This document shows, piece after piece, positions 1 to 6,061 of a stretch of 8,246 nucleotides of DNA (position 1 is its first letter; each line of letters opens with the position of its first letter). Origin of the DNA: CAYJBH01 sp964371365 (lineage in GTDB: Bacteria > Bacillota > Clostridia > Oscillospirales > Ruminococcaceae); the NCBI GenBank assembly GCA_964371365.1, contig CAYJMO010000082.1, forward strand, positions 1-8,246, given 5' to 3'. Below the pieces are notes generated by a model that did not search any database, was not told the origin of the DNA, and was given only the letters and a program-made list of their open reading frames with translations. The position numbers were made by a program, and so were the translations under genes.

Positions 1-1155
1 GCCGGTGGTGGTGTTTTTAAGTCCTACAGCCGCCGCAATGTCGCCGGCATAGATCATGTCGATGTCCTGGCGGTGGTTGGCGTGCATCTGCAGAATACGT
101 CCGATACGCTCGTTGTTGTCCTTGACCGAGTTGTATACGCCGCTACCCGATTTGAGGGAGCCGGAATAAACGCGGAAGAAGCAGAGCTTACCCACAAACG
201 GGTCGGTCGCAATCTTGAATGCGAGTGCGGCAAAGGGTGCATCATCACTGGAGGGACGTGTCTCCTCCTGCTCATTATCGGGGTTTATGCCCTTGATAGA
301 CTCAATGTCGGTCGGGGCAGGCATGTAGTCGATAACGGCATCCAGTAGCTTTTGAACTCCTTTGTTTTTGTAGGATGTGCCGCATATGACCGGCACGATG
401 GTGTTTGCGATGGTGGCACGACGAAGTGCGGCTTTGAATTTGTCCATCGGGAGCTCTTCGCCCTCTAAGAACATCTCCATCAGCTCCTCGTCGGTCTCGG
501 CGACTGCCTCTAACAGCTCACTGCGGAACTGCTCGAACTTGTCCATAAGATCTGCCGGGACTTCCTCCTCGCGGATATCTTTACCGAGGTCGTCATAATA
601 TACATATGCTTTCTGCTCCACAAGGTCAATAATTCCCTTGAAGTCGCTCTCCTGACCTATCGGCAGTTGGATTGGCACGGCGTTACATTTTAGGCGATCT
701 CTCATCATGTCGAGGACACGATAGAAGTCGGCACCCATTATGTCCATCTTGTTGACATACGCCATACGCGGAACCTTGTATTTGTTTGCCTGGTGCCACA
801 CCGTCTCACTCTGGGGCTCAACGCCGCCCTTGGCACAGAACACGGTAACACTTCCGTCCAGCACGCGCAGACTGCGCTCCACCTCAACGGTGAAGTCAAC
901 GTGTCCCGGTGTGTCGATGATGTTAACTCTGTGATCGTCCCAAAATGCGGTGGTTGCCGCTGAAGTGATGGTGATACCACGCTCCTGCTCCTGCTCCATC
1001 CAGTCCATGGTGGCGGCGCCCTCATGAACCTCACCTATTTTATGGGTGCGTCCGGTGTAGAACAGAATACGCTCGGTCGTGGTGGTCTTACCGGCATCGA
1101 TGTGTGCCATGATACCGATATTTCTGGTTTTTTCTAATGATACGTCTCTTGGCAT
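1..1155 (-). CDS. fusA: Translation elongation factor G, N-terminal 385 residues (runs off left edge)
   Basis: EF-G is the cytoplasmic GTPase that drives ribosomal translocation and, with ribosome recycling factor, ribosome splitting. The translation begins MPRDVSLEKTRNIGIMAHID. It shows the G1 P-loop AHIDAGKT (residues 17-24), the switch I segment RGITITSAATT (59-69), the G3 motif DTPGH (81-85) and the G4 motif NKMD (135-138). The G' subdomain follows, and domain II begins near residue 290 and is cut by the window edge at residue 385, so about 300 residues are missing. The ATG at 1155 is preceded by an AAAGGA ribosome binding site and lies 18 bases after the rpsG stop, which fits the conserved rpsL-rpsG-fusA order. 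No frameshift or missing GTPase residue is seen. Identity is certain; only the length is incomplete. Confidence 0.98.
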   Translation of the reverse strand, partial: MPRDVSLEKTRNIGIMAHIDAGKTTTTERILFYTGRTHKIGEVHEGAATMDWMEQEQERGITITSAATTAFWDDHRVNIIDTPGHVDFTVEVERSLRVLDGSVTVFCAKGGVEPQSETVWHQANKYKVPRMAYVNKMDIMGADFYRVLDMMRDRLKCNAVPIQLPIGQESDFKGIIDLVEQKAYVYYDDLGKDIREEEVPADLMDKFEQFRSELLEAVAETDEELMEMFLEGEELPMDKFKAALRRATIANTIVPVICGTSYKNKGVQKLLDAVIDYMPAPTDIESIKGINPDNEQEETRPSSDDAPFAALAFKIATDPFVGKLCFFRVYSGSLKSGSGVYNSVKDNNERIGRILQMHANHRQDIDMIYAGDIAAAVGLKNTTTG

Positions 1156-1173
1156 AAAAATCTGTCCTTTACT

Positions 1174-1644
1174 TTAGTATCTGTAATGCGCAAACGCCTT
1201 GTTTGCCTCTGCCATACGGTGGGTATCCTCACGCTTTTTGACTGCGGAACCGGTACCGTTGACCGCATCCATAATCTCGCCTGCTAAACGGTCTTTCATC
1301 CTGCGCTCGTTACGATTTCTCGAGTAGGATGTCAGCCAACGCAGTCCGAGGGTGCGGCGACGCTCGGGGCGTACCTCCATCGGTACCTGATAGGTCGAGC
1401 CACCTACACGGCGAGCCTTGACCTCCAGTGTTGGCATAATGTTCTCGAGAGCTTTTTCAAACATCTCAAGAGCGTCGTTGCCGGTTTTTTCGGCGACAAT
1501 TTCAAAAGCACCGTAAACAATGCTCTGGGCAACGCCCTTTTTGCCGTCGTACATAATGTTGTTGATTAAGCGAGTAACCATCGGTGATGAGTAGAGCGGA
1601 TCCGGCAGCACCTCTCGCTTTGATATATTGCCTCTTCTTGGCAT
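1174..1644 (-). CDS. rpsG: 30S ribosomal protein S7
   Basis: S7 is a primary assembly protein of the 30S head; it binds the 3' major domain of 16S rRNA and lies near the E site. The 156-residue product begins MPRRGNISKREVLPDP and ends HRMAEANKAFAHYRY. It carries the conserved NIMPTLEVKARRVGG, YQVPMEVRPERR and GLRWL segments, and its length is normal for the family. An upstream in-frame ATG at 1755 would add 37 residues with no family similarity, whereas the ATG at 1644 has a strong AAGGAGGG ribosome binding site, so 1644 is chosen. The gene lies between rpsL and fusA. The long gap before it, with two hairpins, suggests translational control (inference). Confidence 0.98.
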   Translation of the reverse strand: MPRRGNISKREVLPDPLYSSPMVTRLINNIMYDGKKGVAQSIVYGAFEIVAEKTGNDALEMFEKALENIMPTLEVKARRVGGSTYQVPMEVRPERRRTLGLRWLTSYSRNRNERRMKDRLAGEIMDAVNGTGSAVKKREDTHRMAEANKAFAHYRY

Positions 1645-1720
1645 CTTGTTCTTCCCTCCTTCACACATAGTGAAATCTTTGGTACTCAAAGGGCTTACAA
1701 CAAAAGAGTTATACACCCTC

Positions 1721-1767
1721 TGTACGCCATGAATAGGCGTACACATAACGCTCACCGCACGGGCGAG
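1721..1767 (-). promoter_or_regulatory. Two hairpins in the rpsL-rpsG intercistronic leader
   Basis: The 169 bases between rpsL and rpsG contain a perfect 8-bp stem with a 7-base loop at 1721-1743 (TGTACGCC paired with GGCGTACA). Read on the minus strand, a second stem precedes it at 1751-1767 (CTCGCC paired with GGTGAG through one G-U pair, 5-base loop). Neither is followed by a U-run, so they are not terminators. In Escherichia coli, S7 represses its own operon by binding the rpsL-rpsG junction, and a similar role here is an inference from position and structure only. I see no clear gene in the rest of the gap. Confidence 0.5.
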
Positions 1768-1813
1768 GTTAAGTTAAGTTCCGTTTTGTTGTTTTGAAAC
1801 CTATAAGGATGTG

Positions 1814-2236
1814 CTATTTAGCAGCGCCCTTCGGTTTCTTTGCGCCGTACTTAGAACGACTTTGTTTGCGGTTTGCAACACCTTGAGTATCCAGTGTACC
1901 GCGGATTGTATGGTAACGTACACCGGGAACGTCCTTAACACGCCCGCCACGAATAAGCACCACACTATGCTCTTGAAGATTGTGACCGATACCCGGGATG
2001 TAGGATGTAACCTCGATACCGTTGGACAGTCTTACACGAGCAACCTTACGCAGAGCAGAGTTAGGTTTTTTCGGTGTCATGGTACGGACAGAGGTGCAAA
2101 CACCACGTTTTTGCGGGCTGTTGGTGTCGGTGTAAGTCTTGTCGAGCGAGTTAAAGCTCTTAAGCAGTGCCGGTGCTGTCGATTTCTTGACAGATACCTC
2201 TCTACCTTTGCGAACCAGCTGATTAAAGGTTGGCAT
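1814..2236 (-). CDS. rpsL: 30S ribosomal protein S12
   Basis: S12 sits at the interface side of the 30S decoding centre and governs tRNA selection accuracy. The 140-residue product begins MPTFNQLVRKGREVSVKK and contains PQKRGVCTSV, TPKKPNSALRK (55-65), GIGHNLQEHSV and GGRVKDVPG. The segment at about residues 20-40 is the roughly 13-residue insertion typical of Gram-positive S12 and absent from enterobacterial S12. The lysines equivalent to E. coli K42 and K87, whose substitution gives streptomycin resistance, are both present (K56 and K101), so the sequence looks streptomycin-sensitive. Asp102 is the residue methylthiolated by RimO in other bacteria. The ATG at 2236 has an AAAGGAGA ribosome binding site. 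It is the first gene of the str operon behind its own promoter. Confidence 0.98.
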   Translation of the reverse strand: MPTFNQLVRKGREVSVKKSTAPALLKSFNSLDKTYTDTNSPQKRGVCTSVRTMTPKKPNSALRKVARVRLSNGIEVTSYIPGIGHNLQEHSVVLIRGGRVKDVPGVRYHTIRGTLDTQGVANRKQSRSKYGAKKPKGAAK

Positions 2237-2270
2237 TTTGTTCTCCTTTCTATATTATTTTTTATGTTAA

Positions 2271-2284
2271 GGCATAAAAATGCC
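2271..2284 (-). promoter_or_regulatory. Small hairpin in the rpsL 5' leader
   Basis: The rpsL leader RNA contains a perfect 5-bp stem, GGCAT paired with ATGCC, closing a loop of four T residues. It lies between the predicted transcription start and the rpsL ribosome binding site. It is too short and too far from a U-run to be a terminator. It may protect the 5' end of the transcript or have no role. Confidence 0.3.
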
Positions 2285-2298
2285 CGAACAGTCTTTAT

Positions 2299-2327
2299 AT
2301 ATTACCACATTTAAACTACTTTGTCAA
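2299..2327 (-). promoter_or_regulatory. Sigma-A-type promoter of the str operon (rpsL-rpsG-fusA)
   Basis: On the minus strand the -35 box is a perfect TTGACA (2322-2327) and the -10 box is TAATAT (2299-2304). The spacer is exactly 17 bases, and a TGG just before the -10 gives an extended -10 element. It lies about 60 bases upstream of rpsL, between that gene and the small protein gene. The match is close to ideal, as expected for a highly expressed ribosomal operon, and it implies transcription separate from the upstream genes. Confidence 0.8.
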
Positions 2328-2333
2328 TCAGAA

Positions 2334-2369
2334 AATTTAGTTAGAAAACAGAATTTAGTTAGAAAACAG
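2334..2369. repeat. Perfect 18-bp tandem duplication across a stop codon
   Basis: The unit AATTTAGTTAGAAAACAG occurs twice head to tail, at 2334-2351 and 2352-2369, without mismatch. On the minus strand the first copy read encodes the last four residues (LFSN) and stop codon of the small zinc-ribbon protein, and the second repeats the same bases as untranslated sequence. It is most simply a slippage or recombination duplication. It ends just upstream of the -35 box of the rpsL promoter. Confidence 0.9.
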
Positions 2370-2612
2370 ATCTTCTCTCTTGACAAGCCATAAATTACCG
2401 CAACGCTCGCATTTAAACCTATTAACTGAAGGAGCCGGCGCCGGTACAATTGCATTAAATTCATAGGAACAGCCTCTGCATTTCATCGCTACCTTAAAAT
2501 ACGGACTTCCGGCAAGTATGCCACCTGAAACATCTTCGAGCTGTTTATCCGTTATTTCATCGTGAGTGTCGGACTGTTCAGTGTTGATTTCCTTTTTCGG
2601 TTCTTTTTCCAT
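2355..2612 (-). CDS. Small double-glycine-leader protein with two-CxxC zinc-ribbon-like core
   Basis: I do not recognise a named family for this 85-residue protein. The N-terminal 31 residues are charged and end in ITDKQLEDVSGG, which closely resembles the double-glycine leaders of class II bacteriocins and other secreted peptides cut by C39 peptidase transporters. The remaining 54 residues hold four cysteines in two pairs, CRGC (45-48) and CERC (68-71), separated by 19 residues including PAPAP; this is a zinc-ribbon-like layout. An ATG at 2663 would add 17 residues but has no ribosome binding site. The ATG at 2612 has AAAGGA about 10 bases upstream and is preferred. It lies 62 bases after the lipoprotein gene on the same strand and may be co-transcribed, though a weak separate promoter is possible. 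No processing enzyme or exporter for it lies in the window. It could be a secreted peptide precursor, or a cytoplasmic zinc protein whose VSGG is coincidental. Confidence 0.75.
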   Translation of the reverse strand: MEKEPKKEINTEQSDTHDEITDKQLEDVSGGILAGSPYFKVAMKCRGCSYEFNAIVPAPAPSVNRFKCERCGNLWLVKREDLFSN

Positions 2613-2674
2613 AGTTAATTTCCTTTCATAGTGTGTGAGTAGTATTGATCTGCGCGAAATCATTATTACACAAC

Positions 2675-3580
2675 CTACACCGCCGGCAGTTCAAAATCCT
2701 GTGCCGCGTTGAAGTTGCCGTAGGTGGTGGTGGCGGCATAGCGGTCGACGCGGTAGGCTATCGGGTATTGCTCATCAAGACCCTGATTGATGATCTCCTG
2801 TGTTGCCTTTTCATTATAAAGCGACATAGCCTGTGTCAAATCAAAATGGGATTGCACCAGATAACCGCTGTTGACATCAATGTTAAAGCTCACGACCATG
2901 TCCGGCAGTTCGTCCAGTATATCAACGGTATTAACATCGGCTGAAAACTGCGTGAAAATGCTCTGCATCTCTGCTGCCATGTTGGAAAAGCTCGCGGTGC
3001 CCTCTATCTTCACCGTCTCTAACTCGCCGAGTGTTTCGTTTGCGACAATTTTAAGATTGCTGAATGCTCCGAATGTGCCCTCGAGTGAAGTTTCCGGCTC
3101 ATAGTCAAATTGTTGAGTGATCCAACTGCCCTCATTTTGGGTATAGACGGTTATAACTCCATTCTCACTCGCGCCGTAGGATTCAAGCGTGACTCCGCTG
3201 GCGACATCCTCTGCTATAGAGCGCGCCTTGTAAGGATTGAGGAAATACACAGTGCTGAGATTATTACTAATGTCATATGTATCAATCTCGGTGTCGGTGC
3301 CGATATTATAGGCGGTTACAACAATCTCGTTCTCGGCATAGGTCTCGTAGCTGTCGAGCGCATTGTGCATTGCCATCGCCTGTTCAAACAATGCCGTTGC
3401 ATCATCGCCCGGCACATCCTCCTCTGACGGCGTTTCGGGGTTTGCTATCGAGCCGTCCGGCGCGGTCTCCTGCTCTAAGGCACTGTTCACCTCCTCCAAG
3501 GCGGTTTCCAGTAGAGCGTCACAGGCGCTCAGGCTAAATAATGCCAAGGATAAGGTTATGATTATTATTACTTTTTTCAT
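2675..3580 (-). CDS. Secreted lipoprotein, possibly LolA-like/DUF6612-like fold
   Basis: The 301-residue product has a Lys-Lys start, a hydrophobic core and the lipobox LSAC (17-20), so Cys20 should be lipidated and the protein anchored to the outer face of the membrane. An acidic, proline-containing linker (about 37-60) leads to a domain from about residue 62, with FEQAMAMHNALDSYETYAEN at its start. Alternating strand-like stretches follow, including ETVKIEGTASF and DMVVSFNIDVNSGYLV. This pattern of a small helix and then repeated strands ending in an averaged turn resembles Gram-positive lipoproteins with a LolA/LppX-like half-barrel (DUF6612 group). That assignment is from general resemblance only. 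The ATG at 3580 has a GGAG box about 11 bases upstream and a good promoter behind it. The ligand and role are unknown. Confidence 0.85.
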   Translation of the reverse strand: MKKVIIIITLSLALFSLSACDALLETALEEVNSALEQETAPDGSIANPETPSEEDVPGDDATALFEQAMAMHNALDSYETYAENEIVVTAYNIGTDTEIDTYDISNNLSTVYFLNPYKARSIAEDVASGVTLESYGASENGVITVYTQNEGSWITQQFDYEPETSLEGTFGAFSNLKIVANETLGELETVKIEGTASFSNMAAEMQSIFTQFSADVNTVDILDELPDMVVSFNIDVNSGYLVQSHFDLTQAMSLYNEKATQEIINQGLDEQYPIAYRVDRYAATTTYGNFNAAQDFELPAV

Positions 3581-3612
3581 GATTAAATTATCTCCAGGAT
3601 TTGTCTAATTTA

Positions 3613-3641
3613 ATTATATAGTATAACAGATACAAAATCAA
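3613..3641 (-). promoter_or_regulatory. Leftward sigma-A-type promoter for the lipoprotein gene
   Basis: On the minus strand the -35 box is TTGATT (3636-3641) and the -10 box is a perfect TATAAT (3613-3618), with a 17-base spacer. It lies 33 bases upstream of the lipoprotein start codon. It is back to back with the rightward transporter promoter, so the 140-base gap is a divergent regulatory region. Confidence 0.65.
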
Positions 3642-3663
3642 TCTCTTATTTTTATAAAAACAA

Positions 3664-3692
3664 TTGACGATATCGACATTTTAGGCTATAAT
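3664..3692 (+). promoter_or_regulatory. Rightward sigma-A-type promoter of the transporter operon
   Basis: The -35 box is TTGACG (3664-3669) and the -10 box is a perfect TATAAT (3687-3692), with a 17-base spacer. The start codon of the binding-protein gene is 28 bases downstream of the -10 box, leaving a short leader of roughly 20 bases. No riboswitch could fit between the predicted start of transcription and the gene, so any control should act at the promoter. Confidence 0.75.
3665..3678. promoter_or_regulatory. Imperfect dyad overlapping the -35 box, candidate operator
   Basis: The 14-base sequence TGACGATATCGACA is a dyad with six of seven positions matched and a perfect CGATATCG centre. 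It covers most of the -35 box and the start of the spacer of the rightward promoter, where a bound repressor would block RNA polymerase. It is short and could be coincidental. Confidence 0.25.
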
Positions 3693-3720
3693 TTCTACTA
3701 AAGAGAATTTGGAGGATAAT

Positions 3721-4458
3721 ATGAAAAGAATTATTGCAATTGCACTGACTGCCATAATGGCGCTGACCATGGTCGGTTGTTCGTCCGGAGGTGGCAAACT
3801 TATCATGGGTACCAACGCAGCATTCCCCCCTTATGAATACATAGAGGACGGTGAAATCGTCGGTATCGATGCCGAGATAGCCGCCGCTATAGCCGAGAAA
3901 CTCGACATGGAGTTAGAGATACAGGACATGGAGTTTGACGCTATCATCCCCGCACTGCAATCCGGCAAGATCAATGTCGGTCTCGCAGGCATGACCGTCA
4001 CCCCCGAGCGTGAAGAGTCGGTCAATTTCACCGAGAGCTATGCCACCGGTGTTCAGGTTATTATTGTCAATGAGGGTAGCTCGGTGACAAGTGTCGACGA
4101 TCTGTTTGCAGACGGCGCCAGCCACACCATCGGCGTTCAGCGTAACACCACCGGTGACCTTTATACCACATGGGATCTTGAGGACGAAGGGCTTGCTACC
4201 ATCGACCGTTACAGCCGTGGTGCCGACGCTATTCAAGCGCTCATAACCGGCAAGGTGGACAACGAGCCGGCAAAGGCATTTGTTGCGGCGAATGAGGGCC
4301 TTTCCATCCTTGACACCCAGTATATTGAGGAGCAGTATGCCATCGCCATGAGTAAGGATGATGAGGAGCTCTACAATAAGGTCAACACCGCCCTACAGGA
4401 ACTCAAAGCGGACGGCACTGTGGAAGCAATTGTTGCAAAATACATCCCCGCTGAGTAA
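3721..4458 (+). CDS. Polar amino acid ABC transporter substrate-binding lipoprotein (family 3), apparent 5-residue internal deletion
   Basis: This is the extracellular binding protein that delivers an amino acid to the permease encoded next. The 245-residue product has a signal peptide with lipobox MVGC (Cys20), then the family 3 fold starting KLIMGTNAAFPPYEY (26-40). GIDAEIAAAIAEKL (48-61) and GMTVTPERE (90-98) follow, with Arg97 the expected ligand carboxylate contact. The ATG at 3721 has a GGAGGA ribosome binding site 4 bases upstream; an in-frame TTG at 3709 overlaps that site and is rejected. Near residues 177-184 the sequence reads GKVDNEPA, where relatives I recall have a strand of about five more residues between VD and NEPA. 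That strand ends in the aspartate binding the ligand amino group. Function may therefore be altered. The exact amino acid cannot be told from the sequence. Confidence 0.93.
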   Translation: MKRIIAIALTAIMALTMVGCSSGGGKLIMGTNAAFPPYEYIEDGEIVGIDAEIAAAIAEKLDMELEIQDMEFDAIIPALQSGKINVGLAGMTVTPEREESVNFTESYATGVQVIIVNEGSSVTSVDDLFADGASHTIGVQRNTTGDLYTTWDLEDEGLATIDRYSRGADAIQALITGKVDNEPAKAFVAANEGLSILDTQYIEEQYAIAMSKDDEELYNKVNTALQELKADGTVEAIVAKYIPAE

Positions 4459-4471
4459 ATTATTAACCTAC

Positions 4472-4508
4472 AACAACCCATCGGCATAACCTTGTCCGGT
4501 GGGTTGTT
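4472..4508 (+). promoter_or_regulatory. Intercistronic hairpin after the binding-protein gene
   Basis: A perfect 9-bp stem joins AACAACCCA (4472-4480) and TGGGTTGTT (4500-4508). It can be extended inward by a T-G pair and CGG/CCG to about 13 bp, with an 11-base loop. Only a short TTATAG follows, so it is not a strong intrinsic terminator. Such hairpins between binding-protein and permease genes commonly stabilise the upstream message or partly attenuate transcription, giving more binding protein than membrane components. That role is inferred from position. Confidence 0.6.
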
Positions 4509-4532
4509 ATAGATTATGAAAGGATATATTAA

Positions 4533-5318
4533 ATGAACCAACCCACCCCAGCCGATCTGTGGCCCCAGATTGCTCCCGAGTGGATAAAAAATCTTCCGGA
4601 ATTTTTAGAAGAGTTTTGCTTTACTTTTTATCAATGCTTTATCTATGATAACCGATATGAACTGATGGTGACCGGTCTTGGCAACACCCTGCTCTTGACC
4701 TTCCTCGCTCTTGTACTCGGTGTTATATTAGGTATTGTGATCGCGGTCGTGAGGGTGAGCTACGACAAAAACCGCATCAACATGCACGGTGCCTCGGCCC
4801 GACTTTTGGACGTTGGCAACGCCGCATGTAAACTTTATCTCACCGTTATCCGTGGTACACCGGTGATGGTTCAACTGTTGATAACCTACTATGTCATCTT
4901 TGCGAGCTCGACCAATAAGCTTATGGTCGGTTGTCTTGCCTTTGGTATCAACTCCGGTGCATATGTCGCCGAGATTATCCGCAGTGGTATTATGTCGGTG
5001 GATAACGGGCAGACGGAGGCAGGGCGCAGTCTCGGTCTTAACTATGTTGAGACCATGCGGTATATTGTCATTCCGCAGGCTTTCAAGGCGGTTCTTCCGG
5101 CGCTCGCCAACGAGTTTATCGTCCTGTTAAAAGAGACTTCGGTTGCAGGATATATCGCAATGCAGGATCTGACCTATGCCGCAAATTTAATTGCCGGCAA
5201 CAGCTATGAGTATGCATTTCCGTTGATATCGGCAGGCGCCATCTATCTTGCGATGGTGATGTTCTTCACTCGGCAGGTATCAAAACTTGAAAGGAGGATG
5301 CGCAGTAGTGACCACTGA
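4533..5318 (+). CDS. Polar amino acid ABC transporter permease (HisM/GlnP type)
   Basis: This inner-membrane subunit forms the amino acid channel, probably as a homodimer because only one permease gene is present. The 261-residue product has a roughly 45-residue cytoplasmic or amphipathic N-terminus and a first membrane segment near 46-75 with GLGNTLLLTF at its start. The conserved VIRGTPVMVQL follows (105-115), with further hydrophobic segments around 112-138, 184-205 and 226-248. The EAA loop that docks the ATPase is clear at about 162-183 (EAGRSLGLNYVETMRYIVIPQ), and GAYVAEIIRSGI and NEFIVLLKETSV are typical of the histidine/glutamine/arginine group. The ATG at 4533 has GAAAGGA 8 bases upstream. 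Its 3' end overlaps the ATPase gene by 11 bases. The sequence looks intact. Confidence 0.96.
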   Translation: MNQPTPADLWPQIAPEWIKNLPEFLEEFCFTFYQCFIYDNRYELMVTGLGNTLLLTFLALVLGVILGIVIAVVRVSYDKNRINMHGASARLLDVGNAACKLYLTVIRGTPVMVQLLITYYVIFASSTNKLMVGCLAFGINSGAYVAEIIRSGIMSVDNGQTEAGRSLGLNYVETMRYIVIPQAFKAVLPALANEFIVLLKETSVAGYIAMQDLTYAANLIAGNSYEYAFPLISAGAIYLAMVMFFTRQVSKLERRMRSSDH

Positions 5319-6051
5319 TGTATTAATAGAAGTTAAAGGTCTGCAAAAGCATTTTAAAGGTGGTGAGATAAAGGCTCTCACCGGTGTGGATATCGACATA
5401 CATACCGGCGAGGTGGTGGTTATTATCGGGCCGTCCGGCAGTGGAAAGTCAACGCTACTTCGCTGTCTCAATCTTTTAGAGATGCCGACCGACGGGCATA
5501 TTAATTTTAAAGGCGTCGACATAACCGATAAAAAGGCGAATATTAACCTCCACCGGCAAAAGATGGGTATGGTTTTTCAGCAGTTCAATCTGTTTCACCA
5601 CATGACGGTGTTAGATAACATGACCCTCGCGCCGGTCAAACTCTCGCTCAAGACGAGGGAGCAGGCAGAGGCTAAGGCGATGGAGCTTTTAGAACGTGTC
5701 GGGCTTGCCGACCGTGCAAACGCGTATCCTTCGCAGCTCTCGGGCGGTCAAAAACAGCGTATAGCGATAACGAGGGCACTGTGTATGGAACCGGATGTTA
5801 TGCTATTTGACGAGCCGACCTCGGCGCTCGACCCCGAGATGGTCGGTGAGGTGTTGGAGTTGATGAAGAGCCTTGCCCTGAGCGGTATGACCATGGTGGT
5901 GGTAACCCACGAGATGGGATTTGCGCGTGAGGTGGGTTCCCGTGTCGTGTTTATGGACGAGGGGCAGATAGTGGAACAGAACACACCAAAAGAGTTCTTC
6001 GACGCCCCAAAAAATCAAAGGACAAAAGACTTCTTGTCGAAAGTTTTATAG
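5308..6051 (+). CDS. Polar amino acid ABC transporter ATP-binding protein
   Basis: This is the cytoplasmic ATPase that powers the transporter. All nucleotide-binding motifs are present in the 247-residue product: Walker A GPSGSGKST (41-49), the Q-loop around FQQFNLF (90-96), signature LSGGQ (144-148), Walker B VMLFDE (164-169) and the switch histidine in THEM (H201). FQQFNLFHHMTVLDN and DEPTSALDPEMVGEVL are typical of the GlnQ/HisP group. The start is taken as GTG at 5308, because AAGGAGG at 5291-5297 lies 10 bases upstream. A TTG at 5287 would include the ribosome binding site in the coding sequence. The 11-base overlap with the permease gene implies translational coupling. The TAG stop lies directly before the next gene's ribosome binding site. 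Confidence 0.96.
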   Translation: MTTDVLIEVKGLQKHFKGGEIKALTGVDIDIHTGEVVVIIGPSGSGKSTLLRCLNLLEMPTDGHINFKGVDITDKKANINLHRQKMGMVFQQFNLFHHMTVLDNMTLAPVKLSLKTREQAEAKAMELLERVGLADRANAYPSQLSGGQKQRIAITRALCMEPDVMLFDEPTSALDPEMVGEVLELMKSLALSGMTMVVVTHEMGFAREVGSRVVFMDEGQIVEQNTPKEFFDAPKNQRTKDFLSKVL

Positions 6052-6058
6052 AGGAGGT
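6052..6058 (+). promoter_or_regulatory. Full-consensus ribosome binding site between ATPase and fucosidase genes
   Basis: AGGAGGT is a full complement of the 16S rRNA tail. It starts right after the ATPase stop codon and sits 3 bases before the fucosidase ATG. The close packing ties the fucosidase gene to the transporter operon. Confidence 0.85.
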
Positions 6059-6061
6059 AAC

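Noticed and set aside
1645..1755. A 37-residue N-terminal extension of S7 from an upstream ATG at 1755.
   Set aside because: It has no family similarity, the region forms a strong hairpin, and the ATG at 1644 has an excellent ribosome binding site and gives the normal S7 length.
1811..2314. A 167-codon plus-strand open frame opposite rpsL.
   Set aside because: It is antisense to a certain ribosomal gene, has no recognisable domain and no ribosome binding site.
2613..2663. An ATG at 2663 adding 17 residues to the small zinc-ribbon protein.
   Set aside because: There is no ribosome binding site before it, while the ATG at 2612 has one and gives a leader of usual length.
4472..4508. The hairpin after the binding-protein gene as an intrinsic terminator.
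   Set aside because: There is no U-run after the stem, and the downstream permease and ATPase genes need read-through because no second promoter is visible.
5287..5307. A TTG start for the ATPase seven codons earlier.
   Set aside because: It would place the AAGGAGG ribosome binding site inside the coding sequence; the GTG at 5308 is correctly placed.
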